The notes beneath the pieces are model-generated. The model worked only from the letters and a program-made list of their open reading frames with translations, made no database searches and was not told where the DNA came from. Both the position numbers and the translations under genes were made by a program. Shown here in pieces: positions 9,289-18,327 of a stretch of 64,000 nucleotides of DNA. Position 1 is the stretch's first letter. Each line of letters opens with the position of its first letter. The stretch is from an uncultured Pseudomonadales bacterium (GTDB taxonomy: Bacteria; Pseudomonadota; Gammaproteobacteria; Pseudomonadales; Azotimanducaceae), in contig CALKBV010000009.1 of NCBI GenBank assembly GCA_937775265.1, positions 1 through 64,000 on the forward strand, read 5' to 3'.

Positions 9289-9345
9289 GAGGTCCGACTG
9301 GGACAATGAGGATTCCACCCGAAACCAGGAGCGGGTTACAAGTGA
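9289..9345. repeat. Dispersed intergenic repeat, copy A
   Basis: This 57-bp stretch resembles 5127-5184 (GAGGTcCGaCTGGG, ACAaTGAGGATT, CCCGAA, GGTT, AAGTGA). It abuts the stop codon of the membrane-HEAT gene, so it would form the start of that transcript's 3' UTR. Confidence 0.6.
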
Positions 9346-9347
9346 GC

Positions 9348-12281
9348 TTATCCGGCAGGGTCGGGTGCCTGAAGGGTTGCGTGGATGGCCCGTGCAACGT
9401 CCCGAACCGTGGCACTCCGGTCTTCAATATAGGTGCTGAGAGTTTTCCTGAAACCTGGAGGTTTGAGTTTTGAAAGACACCAGACAGCGGTCTCCCTGAT
9501 GACGCTCTCGCGATCAAGGAGGCTTTTTTCCACCTGCTCAAGGTGTATCACGGATTCACTCTCACCAATCTGGTACAGCATGCAGCTCCGGGTCCAGAAG
9601 AAGGCGTGATCAAAGTGGTTGTTCACCATGTCATGGAAGCGTTCTTCGGCGTCCATTTTTTCCTGCGGGAATCGAATGGACATTTGTTCGAGCTTTTCTG
9701 CAACCGTAAGGTCGTCGAGAAGTGGCAATACAGTTTGTTTTATTTCACTGGTCAATAGGTTGTCCAGGATCTCGAGTGCAAAAACGCGCCGCTCGGCAAT
9801 ATTCGAGTCTATGTTGGCTCGGGTGTCCAGGATGACAATCGAGGGGAATAGGAAACTGGTCAATAGCAACATACTGTCACGCCGCACTTCCAGTTCGCTC
9901 GCTAGTGCTGCGTGAAGCATCTCGAAACGTGGTTCATCCCGCAAGTCGTCCATGGCTGCCAGTAACCAGGTGATCAGTTGTGCTTCTTCATCCAGGCTAT
10001 TCGCAAAAGTGTACTGGTCATCGGGTTCGGCTTGGTAGCGCAGTTTAGCGAGATTCAGCCAGACCATGTGTCGCAGTTCCGGCTGCGCTATTCCTAGATG
10101 GCCCAAGAGGATCTCTATGGCCTGTCCGCCGCCAATTTCCTTGATTGTTTCAATAATGTGGTTTTTTTCCTGCCGGGTCGCCTCGGGTGATGTGAGCCCG
10201 GTGTCAAGGTCATAGAGCGCAGCCTCACCGAAATGCCGCAGCGATATCGTGGTGGTTCCCTGCAGAGAAGTGATGGCGAGTTTTTTTACCAGGATGTTGA
10301 CGAGATTGGGGTCTTGCACGTTACCTGCAGCAACGATGGCTCGTTCTACGATTAGCGGGTCGATATCTTCCAGAAGCTCAACCAGGTAGCCGGAAAAGTG
10401 GGGGACACCTGTATCAGCGATGACTTCGGCGGCGAATAATCGTTCGTTAATATCCTGCGACCGAACACTGTCGAGTAGGTAACGGTTGGCAAGCTCGTTA
10501 TCTTGGTCGAAGTATAGAATTCCGACCAGTGCACCTTTCCTGATGTTCTGGTCTGATGTATCAAGGTAGGGAAGTAATCTGTCTATGGTGTCAGCAGGTC
10601 CCAGGGCTGCATAGGTTTTTAACGCCTGGCCTCTAACTATCGGATCGGCTTCCTCTCCTACTCTATCCAGCACGCGATTGATTAAGGGCTGAATATTCAG
10701 CGAAGCAATCCTGCGTAAAACGTCCATTCGGACATCATGGTTGTGGTCGTCGAGGAGCGTTTTGATTAGCTCTGTGATCTCCGGGTGCTCCATCTCTTCG
10801 AGTAGATTGAGGCAATAGAAAATCTCTTCCGGGTAACCGCTCTTCAGGCCACCCTTGATGAGTTCAAGACTGGCATTATCCAGATCGCTAAGTGCGATCT
10901 CGCCCAGCTTTCTTTTTTGGATATTGACCACTAGATTGGACACGTAGAGTCGTTTAACAAAAAAACCGATAACGATCCACATCAGCATCAGGGCGCTCAG
11001 CACAATCAGAAATGATTTCGGCTCCAATCCAAACTGCGTTGTGAGCACGTAAAGGCAGATACCCGCGAGGCCACCGGCAACCGGGTCGATCACCCCTTCT
11101 GTGAGTGCAATACCCTGGCTTCTCTGCCGATCTGGCAGCACTTGGAACAGGATAGTGACGCTGCTTTTCCAGATCGCAGATTGAAGGATGAACCTTGCTG
11201 CATTGGTTACAACCATCACGATAAAGATAGCGGCCGCCTCGAATCCTGAAAACTCCATCGCAGTGACCGCTGTAGAACCAATAAATATGACCACGGGGAA
11301 TGTAATGACTCCGGCCAGAATGCCGAATTTTCGGAGGAATGGGGCAAATACAATAATCATTACAAGCGTTGTCAGGAAGCCTGAGACGGCATAGAACTGA
11401 GCTATGAAGGCGGCCAATGAATTCTGGTCATCGAACTGGCCTGATGCATAGTCGTAGAACGCAACATCCAGAAAGAAGTACGCAAACATGTAGGCGACGT
11501 AACAAAACGTGATGAGTCGAACGTAGGGGAGCCGGAACAGGCCGAGCAGGCGCAATTCGCCGGGTGGGATGTCGCCCGCGGAGACATGTAAGGTAGAGCG
11601 ATAACGCGAGACGGTATAGCTGACGATGCCGAACACGATGCAAGTCGTGAACATTGCGACGATTAAAAGATCTTGCACCTGGATAAACTTGAGCAGCAAC
11701 ACCACGAGGAACCCACCAGCCATCTCCGCCAGAAATTCACCTGAACGGGCGATCCCAGAGAGTCGTTTGGTTTGTCGTACATTGAGCAGCCTGGATAGCA
11801 GCGCCACGAACTGCAGACTAAACAGCATATACACCAGCTCGAAGAAGAGTGGCAATGTGAAGATCAGGTATGGACTACTGCTGACGCCTAGCAACAGGCG
11901 CATCGCAATCAGGCCAGCAAGAATGATCCCAATGATCGTAAACAGATAGTTACGCACAGCGAACCGGTGAGTCAGGCGATCTATCAGCAGTGTCATTGGC
12001 ATACCAACTGCTGCGATCAGAATTGCGATGAGCGCCAGTTGTTCCGCAGCCCAATAGTTCAGGAAAAGCGTGAAAGCGCAAACACGAATCATGCCGATGC
12101 CGATGCCAGACATAAACATGTTGCTGAACATCAGCGAGGTGGGTGTCTTGTCGTCGGGGCGAATGCCTAGCCTGGCTAGAAAGCGATCCCCAGCGGTCAA
12201 TCGGGCACCTGGCGCAACTGCCATATCACTCAAACCGAGATGCCCTTTAATGGTTATGGAAGGTATCAGTATGACACCCAC
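9348..12281 (-). CDS. MFS/nucleotide-translocase-like membrane protein fused to HEAT repeats
   Basis: A 977-residue protein in two halves. Residues about 40-440 contain some ten to twelve hydrophobic segments resembling the MFS or ATP/ADP-translocase superfamily. The rest, from about 470, is soluble and rich in HEAT-like helical pairs (for example NHDVRMDVLRRIASLNIQPL, RGQALKTYAALG, RKGALVGILYFD), ending in further helical repeats near DRSATVRDVARAIHATL. Such fusions may let the soluble scaffold gate the transporter or dock a partner. The start used is a GTG with AGGAAG four bases ahead; an ATG at 12224 is an alternative. The transported substrate is unknown. It is divergent from the flavoprotein gene at 12433. 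Confidence 0.75.
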   Translation of the reverse strand: MGVILIPSITIKGHLGLSDMAVAPGARLTAGDRFLARLGIRPDDKTPTSLMFSNMFMSGIGIGMIRVCAFTLFLNYWAAEQLALIAILIAAVGMPMTLLIDRLTHRFAVRNYLFTIIGIILAGLIAMRLLLGVSSSPYLIFTLPLFFELVYMLFSLQFVALLSRLLNVRQTKRLSGIARSGEFLAEMAGGFLVVLLLKFIQVQDLLIVAMFTTCIVFGIVSYTVSRYRSTLHVSAGDIPPGELRLLGLFRLPYVRLITFCYVAYMFAYFFLDVAFYDYASGQFDDQNSLAAFIAQFYAVSGFLTTLVMIIVFAPFLRKFGILAGVITFPVVIFIGSTAVTAMEFSGFEAAAIFIVMVVTNAARFILQSAIWKSSVTILFQVLPDRQRSQGIALTEGVIDPVAGGLAGICLYVLTTQFGLEPKSFLIVLSALMLMWIVIGFFVKRLYVSNLVVNIQKRKLGEIALSDLDNASLELIKGGLKSGYPEEIFYCLNLLEEMEHPEITELIKTLLDDHNHDVRMDVLRRIASLNIQPLINRVLDRVGEEADPIVRGQALKTYAALGPADTIDRLLPYLDTSDQNIRKGALVGILYFDQDNELANRYLLDSVRSQDINERLFAAEVIADTGVPHFSGYLVELLEDIDPLIVERAIVAAGNVQDPNLVNILVKKLAITSLQGTTTISLRHFGEAALYDLDTGLTSPEATRQEKNHIIETIKEIGGGQAIEILLGHLGIAQPELRHMVWLNLAKLRYQAEPDDQYTFANSLDEEAQLITWLLAAMDDLRDEPRFEMLHAALASELEVRRDSMLLLTSFLFPSIVILDTRANIDSNIAERRVFALEILDNLLTSEIKQTVLPLLDDLTVAEKLEQMSIRFPQEKMDAEERFHDMVNNHFDHAFFWTRSCMLYQIGESESVIHLEQVEKSLLDRESVIRETAVWCLSKLKPPGFRKTLSTYIEDRSATVRDVARAIHATLQAPDPAG

Positions 12282-12432
12282 CGATCTTCCTAGTATGCGT
12301 CATAATGCAGCATCAATCGACACGGGTTTTGTTACTGGATTAGCTGCAGGAGGAAGTGGTTAGGCGTTTTCGTGCACTTTGAAGATCGAATCTGCTAATC
12401 TTTCACGCGATATTTATAGGGAGAAAAAAGGG

Positions 12433-13827
12433 ATGTCAGCAGTCGGTACTGAAGGAAACCCACTCCGGGTTGCAATCATTGGCTCGGGCCCAGCGGGTTT
12501 CTACACTGTCAGTAATTTTCTGAAGAAAAAAGAACTAGTCGTAGAACTCGACATGTATGACCGGCTTCCCACACCCTTTGGTTTGGTCCGTGCTGGTGTT
12601 GCGCCGGACCACCAAAAAGACAAATCAGTACAACGTGCATACGACAAAAGCGCGCAGATGCCAAACTATCGGTTCTATGGCAACGTTGAGTACGGGTCAG
12701 ACATTCATCTTGAGGACCTGAAGAAGCACTACCACCAGGTGATGTTTACAACGGGTGCGCCATTTGACCGTAGCCTGGGTGTGCCGGGTGAAGACCTTGA
12801 AGGTAGTTTTTCCGCGACCGAGTTCGTTGCGTGGTACAACGGGCATCCGGATTTTGCGGATCGCCGGTTTGACCTTAGTCAGGAAAGTGTCGCGATAGTG
12901 GGGATCGGCAACGTTGCCATGGATGTCGCCCGAATTCTGTGTAAGACATACGATGAACTGGCGGTAACCGACATCGCCGACCATGCACTCGAGGCTCTGA
13001 AGAACAGCAAGGTAAAGAATGTGTACATTCTGGGCCGGCGTGGTCCGGCGCAGGCGGCCTTCACGCCGCCTGAAATCAAAGAGATGGGTGAGTTCGATGA
13101 TGCAGATGTTACTGTGCCATCAGATGAAGCCGTCGTTGACCCCGCGAGCCAAGCTATTCTAGATGAGAGTGGAGATAAAAACGCACTGAAGAATGTAGGC
13201 TTTATCCACGAATATGCCCAGCGCCCGGTTGACGGGAAGTCGCGGTTGCTGACGATCCGCTTCCTGGTATCACCCACGGACTTGGTTGGTGAAGATGGCA
13301 GAGTGGCCGCGATCAAGCTGGTTAAAAATGAGCTGGTCCAGGGTGACGATGGCTCGGTTCGGCCAAGAGCGACTGAGCGGGAAGAAACTATTCCTGTTGG
13401 ATTGGTATTCCGCTCTGTGGGATACAAGGGCTTGCCGTTACCGAATATCCCCTATCATCAGAACTGGGGAACGATTCTTAATGAGGCTGGTAGGGTTGTC
13501 GATGAATCTGGTGATGCGGTAACGGGTTTATATACGGCCGGTTGGATAAAGCGCGGCCCGAGTGGCGTGATTGGTACGAACAAAACCTGTGCGCAGGAAA
13601 CAGTGGCCTGTATGGTTGCAGACCTCGAGGCTGGCAGGTTCAATGAGCCTGAAGATCCGAGCATTGAAGGTGCCGCAGCCCTGGTTGCGGAGCGAGAGCC
13701 GGAGGCAATCAGCTACCAGCAGTGGCAGACCATTGATGCTGTGGAAGTCGGTAAGGGCGAAGCCCAAGGGCGACCCAGGGTTAAATTTACACGCGTAGCC
13801 GATATGGTCAGTGTTGGGAAAAACTAG
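12433..13827 (+). CDS. Adrenodoxin-reductase-type ferredoxin-NADP+ reductase (FprA-like)
   Basis: A 464-residue flavoprotein that should pass electrons from NADPH to a ferredoxin. The N-terminal FAD motif is VAIIGSGPAGFYTV. It is followed by the family signature PTPFGLVRAGVAPDHQ, a second dinucleotide motif GIGNVAMDVARIL for NADP, and RRGPAQAAFTPPEIKE. C-terminal GWIKRGPSGVIGTNK closes the FAD site as in mycobacterial FprA. I take the ATG at 12433, preceded by AGGGAG, because the conserved fold starts there; an upstream ATG adds 18 unconserved residues. Its stop shares four bases (CTAG) with the convergent LLM gene. No ferredoxin or P450 gene lies nearby. Confidence 0.9.
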   Translation: MSAVGTEGNPLRVAIIGSGPAGFYTVSNFLKKKELVVELDMYDRLPTPFGLVRAGVAPDHQKDKSVQRAYDKSAQMPNYRFYGNVEYGSDIHLEDLKKHYHQVMFTTGAPFDRSLGVPGEDLEGSFSATEFVAWYNGHPDFADRRFDLSQESVAIVGIGNVAMDVARILCKTYDELAVTDIADHALEALKNSKVKNVYILGRRGPAQAAFTPPEIKEMGEFDDADVTVPSDEAVVDPASQAILDESGDKNALKNVGFIHEYAQRPVDGKSRLLTIRFLVSPTDLVGEDGRVAAIKLVKNELVQGDDGSVRPRATEREETIPVGLVFRSVGYKGLPLPNIPYHQNWGTILNEAGRVVDESGDAVTGLYTAGWIKRGPSGVIGTNKTCAQETVACMVADLEAGRFNEPEDPSIEGAAALVAEREPEAISYQQWQTIDAVEVGKGEAQGRPRVKFTRVADMVSVGKN

Positions 13828-14759
13828 CCTTTTACTGCAGGTATTACCTCATCCAGGTAAGCGCTCAGTGCCTCTTCATTCCAGGGTGCGCGTAAAGCAA
13901 CGTTGATCATGTCTGCACCGGCTTCCCTGTAAGCATTGATGCGATCAACGGCTTCAGCGGGCGTACATAATAGTGCGCCGCCTTCAACGCGCCTGGCGGC
14001 GGGACCCCAGGCAGTGACAAGTTTCTCTCGTTCTGCATCTACTTCTGCCTGCGAGGTACCAAGGTGAAACATCAGGTTGATTGAACGTTGGAGTGTGGTG
14101 GGATCACGGTCTATTTTCTCACACCACGTATCGAGTACGCCGGAAAGCCGGGCAAAGTTTTCCACTGAGGTATAGGCGGCGTTCCAGCCATCTGCATGTT
14201 TGGCCACCAGTTTCAGCGTTTTCTTTTCCCCGAGGCCGCCGAGCCATATAGGCAGTCTGTCTTGAATGGGCAACGGGAGACTCGAAGCATTGTCGACGCT
14301 ATAGTGCTTACCCGTGAAGGAGGTTCGCTCCTGGGTCAGTAACCCTCGAATGATTGTTGTCGCTTCGTCCAGCATATCAAGGCGGGTGCCGACGCCTGGA
14401 AAGTCATATCCATAGGCTGTTGCTTCCTGTTCGTGCCAGCCTGCGCCCAGCCCCAATTCGAATCGCCCTCCGGAGATATGATCCAGTGTCGCTGCAGCCT
14501 TGGCAATGCTGGCGGGATTGCGATACCCGACGTAAAAAACCAGACATCCGAGGCGAGCATTTTTAGTTTCAGCAGCAAGGGCTCCCAGCGTTGTCATCGC
14601 TTCGAAATGATCGATCGTGCCGCCGGCGGGTGGGGCTTCATAAAAATGATCCCAGGCCGAAATCCAGTCGACCTTTTCATCGAGCTTTCGCCAGAGCGTC
14701 CGCATAGTATCCATCGACATGTTTTGTTGACCGACATGCGCGCCTAGTTTCAAAGACAT
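13824..14759 (-). CDS. LLM-class flavin/F420-dependent oxidoreductase
   Basis: A 311-residue luciferase-like monooxygenase fold protein (TIM barrel). Features are the N-terminal strand LKLGAHVGQQ, the AWDHFY segment, YRNPASIAKAAATLDHISGGRFELGLGAGWHEQE (a strongly conserved LLM stretch) and LPIWLGGLGEKKTLKLVAKHADGWN. Members use FMN or the deazaflavin F420, and the sequence alone does not decide which. The function is probably reduction or oxidation of an organic substrate in this catabolic block. It ends convergently with the FprA-like gene, the two stop codons overlapping in CTAG. Confidence 0.87.
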   Translation of the reverse strand: MSLKLGAHVGQQNMSMDTMRTLWRKLDEKVDWISAWDHFYEAPPAGGTIDHFEAMTTLGALAAETKNARLGCLVFYVGYRNPASIAKAAATLDHISGGRFELGLGAGWHEQEATAYGYDFPGVGTRLDMLDEATTIIRGLLTQERTSFTGKHYSVDNASSLPLPIQDRLPIWLGGLGEKKTLKLVAKHADGWNAAYTSVENFARLSGVLDTWCEKIDRDPTTLQRSINLMFHLGTSQAEVDAEREKLVTAWGPAARRVEGGALLCTPAEAVDRINAYREAGADMINVALRAPWNEEALSAYLDEVIPAVKG

Positions 14760-14800
14760 CTTAAGAACTCCTGAAGAGCAGCAATAGTTGATAGTAATTG

Positions 14801-14816
14801 GTTATCTCATGATAAC
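14801..14816. promoter_or_regulatory. Palindrome between divergent LLM and MATE genes
   Basis: GTTATC-TCAT-GATAAC is a perfect inverted repeat in the 108-bp divergent gap between the LLM oxidoreductase (start 14759) and the MATE pump (start 14868). Its size and place suit a binding site for a dimeric repressor controlling either gene. The regulator is not identifiable. Confidence 0.4.
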
Positions 14817-14867
14817 ACCGATCATTTTATTGCTTGGCAATCGTTAAACGGTTGAGGATGATGAAGT

Positions 14868-16211
14868 GTGGCTATTCTTGACCTGACCAAAGGGGCCGTA
14901 GGCGCCCAACTGACCCGCATGACGATCCCGTATTTTCTGGGGATATCGTCCATGATCCTTGCTTCAATGATCGAGACGATCTATATCGGGATTCTTGGCG
15001 CGAGGGAACTTGCTGCCTATAGTTTTATGTTCCCGGTCATTATGGCGCTCACTAGTATTTCCATGGGGGTTGGCATCGGCGCTTCGTCACTGATCGCAAG
15101 AGCCGAGGGTGAAGGTGATCGGGAACGGGTAAAGAGATTGGCCACACATACGGTTTTTCTCACGCTGGCATTAACGCTGGTGCTCAGTTGCTCGACCTAT
15201 TTTTTCCTCGAATTTCTCTATGCGTCGATGGGTGCAGAAGGTGAAGTGTTACAACTGGTGGTGGCCTATGCCGAAATCTGGGTCGTATTCGGGTTGGTCT
15301 CATTTACCATTCCGATGGTGAGCAGTACGGTGCTCCGCGCGCTTGGCATAGCTAAGGTGCCTGGATACATCATGACGATCACGTCAGGGGTTCAGCTGGT
15401 TGTCTCGCCGATCCTCATTTTCGGGTTGTTCGGCGTGCCCGCCCAGGGATTATTGGGTTCGGCTTATGGCTTCCTGATTATCGGATTTATCCGAATCATT
15501 GCGTTTGGTGTTCTGGTGGCTAATGAAAATATTTTGCTGACGAGAGAAGTGCTCAAGGGGTGGCTCCCGTCTGCCAGGGCCATCATGCATATTGCGCTGC
15601 CGTCGATGCTTTCCTCACTGATTGGTCCGATCAGCATCGGTATCACTATTGCACTACTTGCGGCTCATGGCGACGTTATCGTTGCTGCATTCGGGGTCGT
15701 TTCCCGAATTGAGATGTTGGTGACGATGATACTTGGAGCGCTTGCTTCAAGCGTTGCGCCGTTTGTAGGGCAAAACTGGGGCGCAAAGCAGGATGACCGG
15801 GTTCGAGAGGGTTTATCGATAGCCTATCGATTTTGTTTTTACTGGGGCTTGGTGTGTTTCATCGTCTTGGGACTCTTCGGCGACAACCTGGTGGGCTTGA
15901 TTAATGATGATGAACACTTAACAGAAGCCGCTGGTTGGTTCATGATTATTGTCCCGATTAGTTTTGGGTTGATGGGCGTTGGTCAGGTTGCGGCGTCTGT
16001 CTTCATTGCGCTGGGCAAACCTATGCCGCCGACAATTCTGTCCTTACTCCGAACAGTCGTGGTGTATATCCCTATGGCGATTGTGTTCGATAGGTACTGG
16101 GGCTACATCGGTATCTTTATTTCTCTGATGATCGCCAATGTCTTGTTTGGTGTTGCTGCTTATGCCTGGGGCAAAATTATGCTAAGAAAGGAACTTCTAC
16201 TCAGGGCTTAA
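14868..16211 (+). CDS. MATE-family efflux transporter
   Basis: A 447-residue inner-membrane protein with about twelve hydrophobic segments in two similar halves, as in MATE (NorM/DinF-like) pumps that export drugs or metabolites using a Na+ or H+ gradient. The first helix region ALTRMTIPYFLG-type and the FVGQNWGAKQDDRVREG segment, the family's conserved GxNxGA-like motif, support the call. The start is GTG; the first residues AILDLTKGAVGAQL resemble family N-termini. The stop overlaps that of the convergent dehydrogenase gene within TTAA. The substrate is unknown. Confidence 0.88.
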   Translation: MAILDLTKGAVGAQLTRMTIPYFLGISSMILASMIETIYIGILGARELAAYSFMFPVIMALTSISMGVGIGASSLIARAEGEGDRERVKRLATHTVFLTLALTLVLSCSTYFFLEFLYASMGAEGEVLQLVVAYAEIWVVFGLVSFTIPMVSSTVLRALGIAKVPGYIMTITSGVQLVVSPILIFGLFGVPAQGLLGSAYGFLIIGFIRIIAFGVLVANENILLTREVLKGWLPSARAIMHIALPSMLSSLIGPISIGITIALLAAHGDVIVAAFGVVSRIEMLVTMILGALASSVAPFVGQNWGAKQDDRVREGLSIAYRFCFYWGLVCFIVLGLFGDNLVGLINDDEHLTEAAGWFMIIVPISFGLMGVGQVAASVFIALGKPMPPTILSLLRTVVVYIPMAIVFDRYWGYIGIFISLMIANVLFGVAAYAWGKIMLRKELLLRA

Positions 16212-17035
16212 TGGCGAGGCTGATTGAGCGCCTTCAGTATCTCAACGATGTCTGCCGCAGGTTCATCCTTGAACTGAGCGAGTCGTTCAAAGACAGCAGC
16301 CGCAGCGGTGTGGAAGCCACCCGGAAGACCTGCATTCTCAAAGGTAGCGGCAATCTCCTGCATTTCTCCCTCAAACCGCCAGGCCTTTGCAGAGTTAGCT
16401 ACAACACGTTGGTAGGTTTGTTCTGTAAAGGTCTGTCCCCACTGAGACTCCAGGACATTCCGGACACCTTCTTTCTCCGCAACGCCTAAAATTGCCGCTA
16501 GTAAGGCTGTAGTTCCTTTGGTGTAGGCGGCAAATACCATCTTCATGGCGGAGGCGGCGCCGATCTCGCCGGGAATAATAGTGGTCTCTAGAGGGGAGTT
16601 GCCGAACAGAGCTGCTATTTCCTCTGACCTGTCTCCTGAAAGGTAAAGCCTGGTGCCTGACTCGCTTTTCCAGGCGGGTCCGCCAACAATGCCACCGTCA
16701 ACAAAGTTCTGATACCCAAACCGTTCAGCTATCTGACGACTCTTCTCTGGGGCGATCGCATTGCAATCAACAAAGAGGCCGGGGAATGCGTGCTGTTTTA
16801 CCTGCAGGGCAACGTCTTCTGCGTCGTGGGGAGGGCATACGCTCAGGATAATATCTGAATCTTTAACTAGCGTGTCAATAGTGCCTCTATTTTCTAAGCC
16901 TGCATCCGAGGCGCGGGTGTGACTCGCCTTGCTGCGGCCGTCACCCGCCCAGATGATTCTCGTGGCCGAGTGGGATGCTGCGGCGCCGATAGAAGCGCCC
17001 ATTTGCCCGGGGCTGATGAGTCCGATGACTGTCAT
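16208..17035 (-). CDS. 6PGDH-type NAD(P)-binding dehydrogenase (DUF1932 C-terminus)
   Basis: A 275-residue beta-hydroxyacid dehydrogenase-like protein. Residues 1-150 form a Rossmann domain (VIGLISPGQMGASIGAA, then ILSVCPPHDAEDVA and FVDCNAIAPEKS). The substrate signature DGGIVGGPAWKSESGTRLYLSG matches the subgroup whose C-terminal helical part is DUF1932. The catalytic lysine position falls in ASAMKMVFAAYTKG. It probably oxidises a small hydroxy acid or reduces an imine. It runs with the LLM gene at 17104 and is convergent with the MATE gene. The substrate cannot be inferred further. Confidence 0.85.
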   Translation of the reverse strand: MTVIGLISPGQMGASIGAAASHSATRIIWAGDGRSKASHTRASDAGLENRGTIDTLVKDSDIILSVCPPHDAEDVALQVKQHAFPGLFVDCNAIAPEKSRQIAERFGYQNFVDGGIVGGPAWKSESGTRLYLSGDRSEEIAALFGNSPLETTIIPGEIGAASAMKMVFAAYTKGTTALLAAILGVAEKEGVRNVLESQWGQTFTEQTYQRVVANSAKAWRFEGEMQEIAATFENAGLPGGFHTAAAAVFERLAQFKDEPAADIVEILKALNQPRH

Positions 17036-17103
17036 TTGGGCTTCTCCATGTTTTCTAAACGCAAGCGTCTTTAGCTAAGCTTTCTTTATCAATTGCCTTT
17101 TAT

Positions 17104-17943
17104 TTAGAGGAAGTCTTTGGCGATCTGGTCTATGTATCCCAGCATCTGATCTTCGTTCTGTCCTGTTTGCAGGAGAATCAATCTGGAGACGCCCATATCT
17201 TCAAACTGTTTAATCACTTCATCTGTCAATGGAACACGAGGAGTGATGCTGATTTCCAGTTCACCCAGATCAGTGCTTCGGTTGGTTGATTCAGACAAGG
17301 TCTTTAGTGCATCAACACTTTCCTGACTTGACGCAAGGTTTAACGCAAAACCGTACCAACCGTGACCTTTTTGAATGGCGCGACGGTATGCGGCTTTACT
17401 GGTACCGCCTACAATGACGGGCGGCCCGCCGTTTTGGTAGGCCAATGGACGGCTTTGGATTCCCTTATAGTTTACAAACTGTCCTGCGAACTCCGGTTTC
17501 GAGGAAGTCCAGAGTTCTCGGATGGCGTCTATATACTCATCGGTTCGTGCACCGCGTTCCTCAAAATTAATGCCCAGCGCTTCGAATTCCTGTATCAGGT
17601 AGCCCGCGCCGATGCCGAACAAGAGGCGGCCTTTTGATAGTTGGTCAACGCTCGCGGTCTCTTTGGCGAGCACGACCGCATTTCTTTGGGCAATCAACGT
17701 AATGCCTGTGCCCAGGAGAATTTTGTCGGTAGCGGCAGCGATAAATGACAATGCAGTAAAAGGATGAATGAAAGGCTGAAGGGGCGCGGCGGGCGAAGGG
17801 GGTGCCTGGGGGTCTGGCAGTACAACGTGCTCGGCGGTCCAAAGCGATTCGAAGCCTGCATTTTCTGCAGCTACTGAAACGTTGCGCATGACATCCGGAT
17901 CCCCGCAGGGGCCTGTGTTGATACCGAACAATCCAAATCTCAT
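17104..17943 (-). CDS. LLM-class F420-dependent oxidoreductase (TIGR03619-like)
   Basis: A 279-residue luciferase-like protein with the start MRFGLFGINTGP, the typical ESLWTAEHVVLPDPQ, HPFTALSFIAAATDKILLGTGITLIAQRNAVVLAKETASVDQLSKGRLLFGIGAGY and PPVIVGGTSKAAYRRA. The pattern of ‘SLWxxEH’, ‘P..D’ and ‘LGTGI’ fits the F420-using TIGR03619 group, from memory of the family. It lies 68 bp upstream of the 6PGDH-like gene on the same strand, so the two may act as sequential redox steps. A truncated paralogue lies at 19383-19607. Confidence 0.87.
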   Translation of the reverse strand: MRFGLFGINTGPCGDPDVMRNVSVAAENAGFESLWTAEHVVLPDPQAPPSPAAPLQPFIHPFTALSFIAAATDKILLGTGITLIAQRNAVVLAKETASVDQLSKGRLLFGIGAGYLIQEFEALGINFEERGARTDEYIDAIRELWTSSKPEFAGQFVNYKGIQSRPLAYQNGGPPVIVGGTSKAAYRRAIQKGHGWYGFALNLASSQESVDALKTLSESTNRSTDLGELEISITPRVPLTDEVIKQFEDMGVSRLILLQTGQNEDQMLGYIDQIAKDFL

Positions 17944-18327
17944 GGGACCTTCCTTTTAAAACGATTGCAAAGCGCTAATATCGGCAAGTTCGCCTGACAA
18001 GTAAAGACCGTCGTACCCTGGAACAATTATTTACTGTGCTGGACTTTCCCGGTTACTGAAATCCCCCAGCACCAGATGCTTCGGCCAGTATTCTCCCAAT
18101 ACTTATCTCGCAAGAGCCTTTTCAGCTACTGGCCTTTGGATGGCTCGCAATGACGCCGGTCATGCGACGGACACTTATAGCTGTTGCAGCCGACATGCTG
18201 GATAGCAAAGCAAGCCATCGTTCGGTGGCTCGAAGGGCGCTGGTCAGCTATAGCAGATGGTTGCCTCTTGTCTGCCAGGTAACAACACACTCAATTGTAA
18301 CGGTAGTTAGCAGGTTGGTAATTGGTT
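17944..18327. other. Gene-free gap
   Basis: These 384 bp contain no plausible gene. The only structure I see is GTGCTGG (18037-18043) facing CCAGCAC (about 18067-18073) across a spacer, a weak possible operator or RNA stem. Part of the apparent C-terminal tail of the DUF808 gene runs up to this gap and may itself be non-coding (see the terminator at 18403). Confidence 0.4.

Larger units (their letters stand above)
8862..9347. other. Intergenic region between the two largest genes
   Basis: These 486 bp contain no convincing protein gene. They should hold the promoter of the lipoprotein gene (transcribed leftward), but I see no clear consensus. A short stem followed by seven T (9117-9137) reads as a + strand terminator, and repeat copy A occupies 9289-9345, ending 2 bp from the stop of the next gene. 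The word AGGCTGTT occurs twice (about 8964 and 9123). Confidence 0.5.

Noticed and set aside
12379..12432. Upstream ATG for the FprA-like gene
   Set aside because: Adds 18 residues with no resemblance to the family; the ATG at 12433 has AGGGAG ahead of it.
18037..18073. GTGCTGG...CCAGCAC inverted repeat as a regulator site
   Set aside because: Arms of only 7 bp with a long spacer and not next to a gene start; mentioned only as part of the gap.
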